Assembly: GCA_037178975.1 (NCBI GenBank) | Contig: JASJZH010000004.1 | Span: 10,788,001 to 10,852,000 of the forward strand | Direction: 5' to 3' | Source: Oscheius tipulae | Lineage: Eukaryota; Nematoda; Chromadorea; Rhabditida; Rhabditidae | DNA length: 64,000 bases | Translations under genes and position numbers: made by a program | The notes under the pieces: model-generated | Database searches by the model: none | What the model saw: only the letters and a program-made list of their open reading frames with translations | Told to the model about the DNA's origin: nothing | In this document: positions 45,066 to 57,059 of the stretch, piece after piece | Position numbering within the stretch: the first letter of the stretch is position 1 | Layout of the letters: the number at the start of each line of letters is the position of its first letter

Positions 45066-48000
45066 ATGTTCCCGAAGAGGCCAAAGCCAGGAGAGTCGGA
45101 AGAAGAGCTTCTGGCAGAGCAGGAGCAGTGGCAGGCCCAGAACAAGGTCAGTAACTTATTTTACTTCATTTTTGTAACTATTTTTTTAATTCTTCCTACT
45201 CAAAACCTTTTAGCCAACAGTTCGAACCCAGAAAATGAAGAAAAAGACCGAAGAAGTAGAGGAAAAAACGTTCAAACCAGCGGCAACAACCGTGACGGGA
45301 AGCTTCGCAGCCGGAGGTCGTTTTCAGCTCGATCTCGACGAGAACGGTCCCTCTCAAGTTATCTTTCCCATCCAGGTGTAATTTCTGTCTTTATTTTAAG
45401 CTCAGGAAGGTTTTGTACTCACTCATGTTGGGCAAAAAGTCAATAGATGCACTCTAAACCCTGTATATCCCTATTTTTCCAGGAAAAAAACGTCGATTGG
45501 CTGTCAGAATTTCGTCCCGACCAGCTCCAGTTCGACGGACTCGAGAAAATGGAATATTCCAAAGAAAGCGGCTTCCCTGAACCGCTGGATCTCTCGGCCT
45601 ACTTTACGTAAGCATTAAGCTTCTTTTTTTATCCTCTACATGCTCAATTTTAGACCCAATTCAAGCGGTCAGCTGCTCGAAGCCACTTCGGGAAGGAGTT
45701 TTTTTGCCATGGAGTTCGATCGTCTTCGCGGAAAAATCGACGAGGCGACCTGCTCTTACAAGGACGTCTCCGAAGAACCGGTCAGCGTGGCCGATTTCGC
45801 CAAGGAAAATGACCGAATGCTCGCGGAGTTAGATGCTGACAAGATTCAGGAAATGCAGAAGGAGTTACAGCAGCGATTAGGTCGGTTTAAGGCTTGGAAG
45901 ATCGACGGGTCAGGTCGGGCCTATTTTCAGCGCCCTGCGACTAACCCAAAAGCGTATTCAGTTCTCGGGGTGTGCAACAGAAATCAGCTAGTTCGGGGTC
46001 AAGTTTGCACTTTTTTAATTTTGCGATGTTTTGTAAAGTTATAGCATTTTTTCTGATCTACAACTTTGCAGAATATTGCAAAGCTAAAAAAATGTAATCT
46101 TGACCCCTAAATGGCTGCTTTCTATTGCGCACCTTAAACGCTGAAAATGGTTTTGGCCCGGTCTGAGTTGCAGGGCGCAATCGGCGGATGTCTTGTGACT
46201 AAAACGTTGACAGGGGGTCTAAATGGACTGAACAAGCCTAAAAATTGACAATTTATTACTGGAATCGAGCATGTAACGTCTAGTGGGTTTAAATCAGATA
46301 ACTACTAGACCAGCAATGACAAAAATTCTTTCAGATTCAAAGACTCTCCAGTTCCTGGCCAATCGTCACAGGAAGAAGGCTGAAGATGCTGCTCCGACAA
46401 AGATTTCCAAGTTCAAGAGGGCCAAAATGGAGGCAGCAGCCGGGGAGATCAAAAAGCCTGAAGAAAAGCCAACAGAGAAGTCAGTTTTGACAGAATTGAC
46501 GAATTTTTAAGAATAAAAACTACTTTCAGTGCCCCCACAGCCCCGGAAAACCCGCTAACATTTGATCTGGTCAAGCAGCTGGAAATCTTAGACGAGTTCT
46601 ATGACCGCGAGGACGAGGAAAAGTACACCAGGCTTGCTGCTGTACATTTTTGTAGTTTGTAGTAGTCAAAAATTGTTTTTAGGACGCTGTCCAGCTTGAC
46701 TTTGCGACAAAATGCCTCAGGGGCATGATTCCGAGGCAGCAGCAGAATGCCGTCCGCCTCTTCGACAACCTGAAACACGTGCCGACGACAGGAGCCACAG
46801 ATGGATTGAGAGAAATGGCCAGAAGCCGGCTGGAGGAAATTAAACAGCTCTATTTGGAAGAAGTGTGAGTGTTTTTTATCTTCAATATCGAATGCTGGGC
46901 TTTGAAATGTCACCAAAATGTCATATTTTCGGTAATATATCGGCAGGCGACTCGTTTCGTTCAAACAGGTTTTTGCACACATTTTTGAATTCGGCCGTAT
47001 TTTGAAATTTTCTTCTCATTTTACGATTTCTACGTCTTTTCACTGTTTTTTTTTTCATCTTTTTGCCTTACTTTTCATGTCCAAAACCCTCTCATCTTAT
47101 GAACATCAAAATTTTCGCTCAGAAAACTGGCTCAAAGTCATCAAAATTCGGCGTGAATAACCTTGAGAGAGAGAGAGGCGGAGCTCGAAAAACCACATAT
47201 TCTCGATAATTTTGGCACAAAACCACTATATTTTCAGTGAATCCGATGGTCGTCGCTACATGCAGTTTTCCTCGGCCACCAATCCGCTCCTGAACGGTTG
47301 CTGGATGCTCCGTCCTCTCCGTACCGTTCTGGACGCGATGAACAAGAGAGACGACAAGTAATTTGGCCTATTTTTTTGCTTATTCTTAAGCCCTAATTTC
47401 CAGCATTTTGAGCCTAGACGACGCGGAAATTGTGCGTCTCTGTCTCCTCTGGACTCTACTGCTCTACGAGGAGCGACGCTCAACTTTTTATGCCTTCTTG
47501 GAGCTGGGAGATTTTTATGTCAGGCTCAGTGAGGTCTATCTACTAGGTGGACCCCTTTTTCTAAAAATTTTTAAACCAAAAATACAGGATCCGATGTGAT
47601 GGCAGACGACGTCTCGATGCAATGTGTTAGCCGACTTATGGATTCGTATATTCTACCCGCTGCCGTAGATGGACGTCTCACTATTCGACTACAGAACAAA
47701 ATTGCGGATCTTGATGCTTTTGGGCCTTTGTGAGTTCACTTTTTGTTAGTTTTGGGACATTTGAGCGATAGAAAGCGGATGAAAAGGTGCCGCAAATATG
47801 GTGACATTTCGAGAGACTATATAGTTTGTTCAGGAACAGGCTGCATACTAGAATTTTTCCTCACGGGACCCGCCGTGTCAGTCCTTTAGCATTTGGCAGC
47901 GGAATTCACGAGATTGTTCCATAAATTTGCTTATCAGCCTTTTTTTGTTGTCATTCGCTATCTTTAAGCGTAAAAAGGTGGGGCTAGAGATACCCCCTGT

Positions 48001-48918
48001 TCTGCTGTTTCAAAGCTCTCCTACACCGTTCCCCCCGTTTGAATTCGGCGCCCAAACTTCGGCTCTCGGCAAATCTAAGCGGGAAAGGGAAACGAGGAAA
48101 TATTATGATTATGGCTCGCTAAAGGGATAAAAACCAAAAAGGTGTTTCCGGGAGTTTTATGAGAAGACAAACAGGGTTTACCGGGATCGAACTTGAGCCC
48201 TTTTTGTTTTGTAATCAGATCTAATTGGCTGAGCCATGGGGGCAATGACCACGCCGATTCTCACCCTGCTTCTTAACTGCGACGGATAAGAAACATATAT
48301 GCGTGAGCGAAAGAAAAACCCTGCTTCAGACTGTCTGAAAACTGGTGACATACTTGAAAAAATAGCGTCATTTCCCTATTTTCCAGCTACGAGGATCTCC
48401 TTCGCCACTACGAGTCCTACAGTCTCGGGAACGTGCCGTTCGCGAGGTCGATTCTCATCGGCGCCTACCTGAACTCCGGCGTCGGAGACAGTCTCGAGTG
48501 TCGTTTCGGTATCTGGTCCCCCAAGCAGAACACGGCCCGTCAGATTACCGCCAAAGTCAGCGAGACTGTAAGTTTTTAAACATTACTTTTCCCGCCACTT
48601 TCGCGTTCAAAAACATTTATATATTAGGCCGAAATCCTGACAGAAATTCGTCGCCGCGGGCTGGAAGAGGCTCAACTCCTGGAGGAACAGCACTACACCC
48701 AATATGTCGAGCTCCTCGGGGCCTATGCCGCTGCCATACGAGACGAAAAAGTGACGCGGGATCGCAATCAGCTCATGTTTACCATCGCCGCCGAAGAACT
48801 TGGTCGATTTGTGGCCAGGCATCGAGCTAAAGGAGAAGAAACTGCCGAAAAGGCACGACAGTTCGACATGCTCTCTGAAATTGTCAGATCCACGGTCAGA
48901 GGAAAGCTCGAGCTGTGA
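45066..48918 (+). CDS. RPAP1: RNA polymerase II-associated protein 1 (RPAP1), short form
   Basis: RPAP1 couples RNA polymerase II to assembly and Mediator. The N-terminal signature MFPKRPKPGESEEELLAEQE is unmistakable, being close to the human start. Further family parts are GFPEPLDL, RSFFAMEFDRLRGK, AKENDRMLAELDADKIQEMQ (RPAP1_N), and near the C-terminus FYEDLLRHYESYSLGNVPFA followed by ARSILIGAYLNSGVGDSLEC, which aligns with the end of vertebrate RPAP1. Roughly 600-650 aa, about half the vertebrate length (about 1,400), because the long central helical-repeat region is much reduced. Over ten short exons. Introns at 45900-46330 and 47730-48385 hold a palindrome (46022) and a reverse tRNA-like segment (48176). 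Confidence 0.85.
46022..46081. repeat. palindrome family P, copy d (RPAP1 intron)
   Basis: Arms TGCGATGTTTTGTAAAGTTA and TCTACAACTTTGCAGAATAT are about 12 nt apart. Same family as the other P copies. Confidence 0.55.
46264..46320 (-). other. tRNA-like segment in an RPAP1 intron
   Basis: Read on the minus strand it shows TGGTCTAGTAGTTATCTGA (box A-like) and later TGCTCGATTCC (box B-like). No acceptor stem closes. Likely a SINE or tRNA relic. Confidence 0.3.
48176..48244 (-). other. tRNA-like segment in an RPAP1 intron
   Basis: On the minus strand GCCCCCATGGCTCAGCCAAT has a box-A-like core, an anticodon-loop-like GATTACAAAAC follows, and then AAGTTCGATCCCGG with a box-B-like core. Acceptor ends do not pair. 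It shares the CATGGCTCAG...GATTAC pattern with 1157-1205. Confidence 0.4.
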
Positions 48919-49544
48919 TTGTTATGTTTTTTGTTATACAGTTTTGTTGCATGTTTAGATTAAAAACCGAGTATGGTATGCAAACCACTCAAATTTTTGA
49001 AAGCCCGCATAGCTCAGTCGCTTAGTGTTTCGACTACGGATCTATAGAACAAGCGTCCGATCTCCAGAATTGACAAATTAGTTTGGGTGTCGTTTAAAGC
49101 ACCTGGTATCACCGTCAGGAGGTTTATCTTGCATACGTCAGGGCAAAATATTCTGATGTCACAGATGCGGAAGAGACTCTCCTCATTTTTGCTAGGAAAC
49201 CCGGGTGAGATTGGTTGTTTTCGAAGGGTAGTCCAGTAGAAATCGTTGTAGTCGATCTTGATCTCGTTTCGAACCCAGTTTCACCACTTCCCCAGTTCAA
49301 ACACGTGCTTTTGGACGACGAAACTACAGTAAAAACTTGGCACAGCCGGCTGACACTACAACGAACATACATTATCCCCCACCCAGACCATATGCCTCGG
49401 TTTTATGGTGTTTTTAGCTTCAAAAAGGCCGGATGGACATCATCCATGAAATCGATCCAAAATAAGTGAACCCATGCGTGATAATGCGAAAATTGATTTG
49501 TTGACCTTGCAACATGAAGTAAGTTGATTTTATGGTCACTTTTG
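48919..49544. other. spacer RPAP1 / UGT-2 with a tRNA-like segment
   Basis: A box-A-like GCATAGCTCAGTCGCTTAG is at about 49006 and a weak box B lies 45 nt later. No coding region is supported. The genes are on the same strand, but the 0.6-kb gap does not argue for an operon. Confidence 0.4.
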
Positions 49545-52192
49545 ATGAGTATGCTAGCTGTTTTGTTACTACTTTTCTCGCAACTACTTTCTACCGCAAA
49601 CAGCCTAAAAATTCTCGTCTACAGTCCAAAATATGCACACAGTCACATGGTCTATTTAGGAGCTGTGGCTGACACTTTACAGCTGGCTGGACACGATGTG
49701 GTAAGGGATTTTTTTGACGCTACATATTTTTCATGTTGCTTACAAGGAAACGGCCTTCAAAGAGCTAGAAATCGGGAAATCATTTCAAGAGGTTTCGATC
49801 CAGATAATAACCGAAGCTAATGTTGTCCGACATGTCAGATCGGACAAACCTTTACACCAACTATTTGTCACTCAATTTTTTGGGAAACCATCTCTTTGTC
49901 CCAAAACCATATTCAGACAGTCGTCCAGCCAGAAATAATCAGAAACCACAAGACGACAGGCTGTTCTCATGCCAAAGTGCTCCCTGTCTCTCGGTCTAAA
50001 GCCACTGAACTCGCTGCAAATCTACTTATAACTGGGGATTTCTGGCAACAAGCATGGGTTTCCTCAGAGTTCTGGGGGTCGTCAGTAATCTCCCCTATGT
50101 TGAAGCCGATTTTTGAAAGCTCTTGTCGAGGTAAAATTCCATCTACAAAAAAATCCAAATTTAGACGTTCTATTCAACGAAGACTTGCTTACGCAGCTGA
50201 AACAGAAAAAGTTTGACCTCGGGATTAACGAATTCTTCGATTTTTGTGGCTTCCGTGAGTAAAAAAAATCACAAAAAGAGTGACTTTAGCTCTGTTTCAC
50301 GAGATTGGATTATATAATGTGGTCGGAGCCTCGACTTATGTCCTCATGGAATGGGCCAGTCTGGCCATGGGAGTGCCTATAGCCAGCTACGTTCCGGGTA
50401 GGTTCACCTAGGTTTTTGTTCGCGAAAAAAGCTGTAAAAAGCGAACAAAATGAAGGGTTGGCCTCGACCTTTGGCTAGGAAATTCTACTGCAGGAAAAGT
50501 TGGCCTGAAGACGAACAGCTCGATGATAAGACAAACGAGGCGGAGCGGCAAAAGGTGCATCTGTAGACTTCGCGACGGTCGATAAGGAACAGGCTCAAAG
50601 ATGAAACTTGGTGTCTAGCCCATTTAGAATAGTCTCTTCCATCAGTCCTATTGGTCTAGAACTCTACACCAGACGTGCGCCTTAGGTCCGGAAAATTCTG
50701 GGCCAGGCCCATTTTCAGCTGCGTTCCGAGCAAATTCTCAGCGCACTGAAACCAGTCCCGGATCAACCGGCCCTAAGGCGTATGTCTGCTCTGCAATCAT
50801 CACTTTGTTAGTTGTTTCATTTTCAGGTGGATAAAAGCATTTTCGGGCATTGCGATGTACTGCAAACGTGTAGAGTATAGCACAGGCTACAACTTTGAAG
50901 AACATCGCAAAATGAAAAAAAAGCTTTGGTCTACCCGAAGAAGTGGTCAAAAGTCACCAACAAAATTCCCAGAGGCTAGACGATCCGATAGTTCTTTTTC
51001 AGCTGCTCAAGGTGTGACCAGCGACTATGGCTCCCTGTTGGAAAGAGCCAAAAACCTTTTCTACTTGTGGTACAGCCTGAAATTTCAAAATGACCTGGCA
51101 GCTGCCGCCGATAAAGTTGCCAAGGAGAGGAATCCCAATGCTCCCAGCTCATTCGTACCTATTTTTTATCAAATTTTTTATTGGTAAATTCAGGAAATCG
51201 CCAGAACCAACATTTCCTTCTGCTTGACTCATTCTCATCCACTATTGGACTTTCCGCGACCCACCCTCTTTGGGATTGTTGATCTGGGAGGCATTGGATT
51301 GAAGAAGCCTCGGAAGTTGGACGAGGAGTGGGAGAATATACTGTCAAAGAGGGAGAAGAATGTTCTGATCTCTTTTGGGAGTATTGCACCGGCTTCGATG
51401 ATGCCGCTGGAAAACAGGAAGAGTCTATTGAAGGTGGTTTCCAGGCGAGTTTCTGTCTCTATCTCTGTCTATGTCTCTCTATTTTTCGATGCATATATTC
51501 CCTTCAGATTTCCTAATCATACCTTTATCTGGAAGTATGAGAAGACCGACGATCCAATCGTTCAAGGGTTAACAAATCTCGTCCTGACTAAATGGATGCC
51601 CCAGAATGATCTGCTAGGTTCCGGACGGATCAATCTTTTCGTGACCCATGGTGGTTCTGGAAGCATAATGGAAACCAGTACCTACGGAGTACCAGCTCTG
51701 GTCATTCCACTCTTTGCCGACCAAGTCAGGAATTCGAGAATGCTGGAAAGGCAGGGAAATGGTAGGGAAAAAGTATGAGAACAGTATTGACCAGTTTTAG
51801 GCATCTATTTCTGGAAGAGAGACTTGGAAAATGCTGAAATTCTAGAGAAGGCTCTGAGGAAATCCCTCGAAGACCCTAGGTTCGTGAAACAGTCGGACAG
51901 AGACAGAAAGATAGATGAAGATATCGTTTTTAGTATTCATATCTCTGCAAACAAATTGAAAAGACTCCTGTCTAAGACCCCATATACACCAAAGGAGTCC
52001 CTCGTCAAGACAATTGAACTGGCAGTTGAATTGGGACCTGGTGGACGCCTACTACCCAATGGGAGAAATCTTGGATGGATCCAGTTCCTCAACTTGGATC
52101 TGATGTTTATTTTTATCGTTGTGATTTTGGTGATCAACATGTCAATAGCGAAACTTTGTTGTCTGGGAAGAAGGAAGGAGAAAGTTCAATAA
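49545..52192 (+). CDS. UDP-glycosyltransferase (UGT-2)
   Basis: Paralogue of UGT-1. Signal peptide MSMLAVLLLLFSQLLSTANS, then LKILVYSPKYAHSHMVYLGA, FDLGINEFFDFCGF, FHEIGLYNVVGASTYVLME, NVLISFGSIAPASMMP, FIWKYE, LVLTKWMPQNDLLG, FVTHGGSGSIMETSTYGVPA and FADQVRN, ending with the membrane helix FIFIVVILVINMSIAKL and a basic tail GRRKEKVQ. The start is the first ATG after an in-frame non-ATG stretch. The intron at 51445-51507 uses a GC donor (CAG|GCGAGT), needed to keep the R-FPNHTFIWKY frame. One intron of about 600 nt carries palindrome P copy e. Substrate unknown; detoxification or ascaroside-type glycosylation is possible. Confidence 0.88.
50847..50914. repeat. palindrome family P, copy e (UGT-2 intron)
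   Basis: Arms CATTGCGATGTACTGCAAAC and GAAGAACATCGCAAAATG, joined through GTAGAG...CTACAACTTT. One of the best-preserved full-length copies. Confidence 0.6.
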
Positions 52193-53001
52193 AAGTCTCG
52201 TTCTGTCTCGGTCTCTCCGTCTCTCTATCGCTGGAACAATGACGAGCATCCAAAACCAAACTTAATTCACTGTTTCACACAGTCCTCTTCCAATATCCGG
52301 CGACACAAACCCCGTCCTAAAATCAAGAATTTCCTAATATTACTGGAGCACTTTCCGTTAAGCTCCGTTTGAGTGCCAATGACTAAGATTTTTGATAGGC
52401 GAGGAGATCAGCCAGCCGCTCCACCCGCCGTACCTCTATGAACTTATTGTTAGTGATACCTACATGAACTAACTATATTACCATCCTGTTCTGTTGGGCA
52501 AGACACACGAGATAGGGCAGTACTTTACTGTAATCCTGCCCCCCATAGGATCACTCTTGAGATTAGACTACTTTCCTTCATGTTGCACTCTCTCACTATC
52601 TGTCGTATCAGTAAAAAAAAGTCTTTAACTTTTGTACTGTTATCATGATTACATTAGGGACATTAATCTTATAAGTTTTCGGACCATACATTCGAAAAAC
52701 GACCCCTTTTCCAGGAGCAATCCAACAAAACTTTATTAGTTTTTACACACAATCGCCGTATCACAGATTGTATCAGTGTTCTCATGAAAAATGTATCTTT
52801 ACAGACTAGACATTCTCAGCTTAAACATATGGCTACCCGGCTATAGATGATGGACTCACTGGGCTCTGGCTAAAAACAGTACAGTATGGAAAGATGGATA
52901 TCCGTATCAGGTGGAAAATTCTGAAATCAGGGGTGAATAGAAATTAGAAGAAAGTGACTAAATATGAAAAAATTTTGCATAGAATATACAAATAGGGCTC
53001 T
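52193..53001. other. convergent gene-free region
   Basis: Between the ends of UGT-2 (plus) and the phospholipase (minus). No supportable features in 0.8 kb. Confidence 0.4.
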
Positions 53002-55669
53002 TTAAAGGACTGTGTTACTCCTCCGTTTGCGCTCCTCAGTCTCACCGTGGAGTCTGAACAAAAGATCGCCAAGCTTGTCCACTTCTTGGAGGTTGTCTAT
53101 CTAAAAATATGGGTATTTGAGTCAAGAATGAACCTTACCAGCCAGCGAAGAGTCGTCCAGATCATATCCATGAGCTTCCCGTCGTCGATCTGGTCAATTC
53201 TCTCTTTGATGCCTTTTGGACTGATCCGAACGAAGGGAATACTCTGGGCGTAGCAACGGTCCTGCGCCATTTCGACAGCTGTGAGATCTTGTCCGACTAC
53301 CTCAAAGAACCTATTGTAGCAGAGACAGAGAGATAAAGAGACTGAGATACTTAGAGGGACAGAGGAACAGAAGACAGAGAGACAGCGAGAGTCTACTCAC
53401 TTGTTCCAAGATCAGCGTGCTTAGATGACCCATGTGTTTTGCTCTTGAAGAAAATGTCTTTCCACTTTTGTACTTCCTTTCCGACTGTTCTGGCTCTCCA
53501 GTTCCGATAGAGACTACTCCTGACAATGTGATACGGTTGTTGTGTCGAGCAAATGAGTCAAATTCCTGGAGCTCTCTTTGAACAGAATTCATAAAGTCAT
53601 ACCTTGAAGAGAATGTTGAGAGGGTAATTGGCTACAAAGGAGCCGTCAACGTACTTCCTTCCGTTGTAGTACAAGGGTTCAAAGTAGGTCGGGGCAGCTC
53701 CAGAGGCTCTGGCAGCATCTCGGAACAAAATATCCTGTTCCTCGTCCAATCTGGCTCCGAAGGGTAGCTTGAAAGAGTAGTTTCTGAAAGCTCTCACTGT
53801 CTCTCAGTCTCTCTGTCCCACTGTCTCTCAGTTTCTCTGTCTTCATTGTGTTTCCCATTCTGATGATCGTCTCACCTGAAAACGTGAAGTCGTGCGGGGG
53901 AGCAGGAGATGTCAAGTGTGGGAACCGTCAAACGGCGACTGCTCTCGGAAAAGGTCTCCGTGGGAAAGCAGTTAAGCAGGACCTTTTCGATGTTCTTCGT
54001 CTGCAGAGTCACCTGATCTCCGAGCAGTCTTGACATGGTCGAGCCCTCCAAAAAAATCTGTCTCTTCATGTCCCAGTAGAGATAGAAGCATTCGGAAAGA
54101 CTCCGTCCTGTCTCTATTGACAGTGCCAAAATTGAACCGGTGCTTGTCCCGATGAGCCAGTCAAAATACTGTGGCAGACTCTCATTTCCCAAAAGTCGTT
54201 TCGAGGCGAAGATGAGACAGACGACCGAGACAAGTCCTCGGACCCCTCCACCGTCGAGACACAGGGGTAGAAGCTCCTGATGACTCTGTTTTTTCTTCTT
54301 GATCTGGATTGGGGCTTGCTCGCACATCTCCTCGTAGATTACACCCGCATATTGGAGAAAGTCCTCGAATTTCTCGGCACACTGCTCACAGACAGTGCCA
54401 GTAGATATTCTATCCCGTAGAGTCGTGGACCCGTAGTCTTTTTCGTATAAACAGCAAGGCTCAGCGCCTGAAAATTCTGTGTTCTGTCTCGCTGTCTTTC
54501 TATCTGATTGGCTGACTTTTCCGCGAGCTGATTACCTTCATTTTTAAATTGCGGTTGCCTAGGAGTAATTTCCCAACAAGCTATGACGAATTGTCGCTTA
54601 GCTCTTTGGTCAAACGAAAAAAAAGTCTGCGGGGCCATTACTAAGTCGTAAATTCTATCAGAACGGCAAAGTGGAGGGCACTTACCTAGTGTTAGCAAGA
54701 GTCTGGCCTCAGTGATCGTGGCCTGAGGTGCTGCCCAGATGTCGTGGAGCTTTGTCGTCATCTGAAAAACGAGAATAGCTCTGTCTTTGTCTATGTCGCT
54801 GTCTCTTCACACTATACAACTCCCAACATGTTGCATTCCGTGCAAAATCCGCTCAGCCTAATCCCTTGGGTTCTCGGCACTCTTCCCGATATTAATTACT
54901 CTTCTCATCAGACCCCTCATCCTCACCTGTGCCGGAGTGGCATGTTTCAAGAAAGCGATAAGAGTGTCCACCCGTTCCCGCTTCTTGTTGGCGTTCAGCT
55001 TGTGAGCGCAGCGGTTCGAGGGCATGGCCCAAGCGACTGAAAATAACGTTTTTAGCCTCTCAAGAAACGGGAAAAAATGGGAAGAAGAAAGACTTATCAC
55101 TGGATTAAAAAAAGTCACAGGGCACATATGGTTAAGAGCCCCGAACTGATAAGACTCGGGGGGCCGAACAGGTATTATTGACCTTTCAGCCCCTCGGCAC
55201 ACAGCTGTGGCAGGTGCCGAGGTTTTTTCTTGCAGTGGACAAATGTCTAGTCTCGATCTCTCTCTCTCTGTTCCCGAATGAAAACTGAATGAAAAATGAC
55301 CGAGCTATAAATCAACACGCGGTGTTGCACGCCTGCCAAAGTGTCCAAGGGGATACGAGCGCCGGGGTCCAACGGCGGCGGAGTGGAAAACAAATAGGCA
55401 TGATCAAATAATTTGAAAAAAGAGGCTAGTCTGTTTGCTGAAACCGAGACTATGGGCATGAAAAAGGTCAGCTAGTATAGTTGGTAAGAACGAGACGGGA
55501 AGACAAGAGATAGAGAGTCAGAGAAACATAGAAACAGAAAGACAGAAACAGAGAGACATTAGACAGGGAGAGACAGAAAAAACAGGAAACAGAGAGTATA
55601 CCGAGGGTCTCTCAGACGCTGCAAGGTGATTTTTAAAAACTCTCTAATGAGCGAGGAAGCTTGAGCCAT
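53002..55669 (-). CDS. calcium-independent phospholipase A2 (patatin domain, iPLA2/PNPLA9-like)
   Basis: Hydrolyses phospholipid acyl chains in the cytosol or at membranes. The catalytic patatin domain shows the oxyanion loop LCLDGGGVRGLVSV, the nucleophile elbow FDWLIGTSTGSILALS (Ser of GxSxG), and the catalytic Asp in KYVDGSFVANYPLN, together with ARASGAAPTYFEP. Further family parts are LSGVVSIGTGEPEQ and a C-terminal DNLQEVDKLGDLLFRL. Upstream, KRERVDTLIAFLKHATPAQ and TITEARLLLTLGAEP look like degenerate ankyrin repeats, followed by a Cys pair TVCEQCAEKF. The 5' end is uncertain. A candidate first exon MAQASSLIREFLKITLQ begins at 55669, but its junction with the exon ending at 54929 is not secure. 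Confidence 0.85.
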
Positions 55670-57059
55670 ATTGCTGGAAATTCAATTAGGCCGACATTAT
55701 AGACTGGGAGCATGCAAGAGACAGAGACAGAGTCTATGAGTCTTGGTCTGGCTACCAATCCCGGCTCTGAAGATTCCAGTATTTTTCAGACTATGGTCGT
55801 TTTTGAGTGCTACTCGAGCGCCCACTCTTCCTCGTCCTTCCTCTTGCAAGCTTATTGCCTCGGCAAAAAGTTTCCTCCCTTTTCTGATGCCGACGACGCA
55901 CCAGAAATCATTCCTTTCTTGACTCTGTGACTTGTCTGTTTGGCCTTTGACACGTCAACAGAGAGTTTTGGCAGATAAGAAAGCACACAACTGGAATTCA
56001 AGAGCCGGCCGAGAGAGACAAGGAACAAGAAATAGGCAAGTGTTCGCACGTCAGGGGAAGAGAGATTGATGCGATGTTTTTGATCCGGGTCTCAATAGCT
56101 TTCAATTCGTGGTGCCCGTGAACAGATTTTGTTATGAGAAGAGAACAAATTAGGAGAATGGGTCCTTGATCAGTGGTCAAAGAACATTTGGTTCCCCTAA
56201 ATCTGTCAAGAACATCTGCGCTCATTCGTCTCTCTGCAGCTACAAATATACACTGAACAACTGAGAGACAGAAAGAGCCAGAGAGTCCGAGCGATCGACG
56301 GAGACTGAGAGACAGGAGGACGGATAAACAGAGAGACAGAGAGAGAGAGACCGAGATGTTCAGAAAAGAGACAAGGAAGTCCTAAGACTCTTTCCAAACA
56401 ATCCCCCGGGACACCTTATCTCTCTCTCTTTTTTGGAATAGGTGCCCCCGGAAGATGAGTCTCCGACAGAAAATGAAAAGAGGAGAGAGTCAGAGACGCA
56501 AATCGATTCTTTCGCTCTGAGAGAGAGAGAGCGAGAGCTGGAGGGACCGAAGGGCGGAGTCCGAAAGGCCTCTCTCTGTTCAATTAGGGCTCTGTTGCCA
56601 GTCACCAAAAGGATTTGACTCACGAAAGAATCTTTCAAACTGTATAAAATATGACATCCTCACAGTTGAGGATTCACCAGAGCAATTGTTTATATTTCTT
56701 GCAAGGATCCCCGTCTTCCGGGTCGAAGCGCACTCCCGTTGCACCCTGTGAAGCTGCGGAAGGGAAGGAAGATGAGAATATTCTTGCGAAGAACCGCTGC
56801 GAAAATTTTGAAATGAATGAAAAAACCTGTTTTTTATTTTCATCTTCATTTTTTAAATGCACTGTTTGTTTATAAAAGTCAAATAAAAGACAAACAGGGA
56901 GACAGAGAGATAGCAAGACAGAGCCAGTTTATGCGTTTATAACACAGTTTTATTTTGAACAATAAGGGACCGGAAAACAGTTAGTCATTCCCCACTTTCA
57001 ATGTCTATTAGTAGAATGATGGCTATTCGAAAAGCCTCCAGAGGCTGTGACAGCATCAG
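55670..57059. other. gene-poor region rich in satellite
   Basis: Contains dense GACAGAGA/GAGAGAGA tracts (about 56270-56350 and 56520-56535). A minus-strand hydrophobic frame ending at 55852 lacks an ATG, so it is not called. No gene supported. Confidence 0.4.

Noticed and set aside
49524-49544. Earlier UGT-2 start
   Set aside because: The upstream extension starts with TTG; the first ATG at 49545 gives a normal signal peptide.
55852-56049. Secreted peptide on the minus strand
   Set aside because: The hydrophobic frame has no ATG (it opens at GTG) and no supporting upstream exon.
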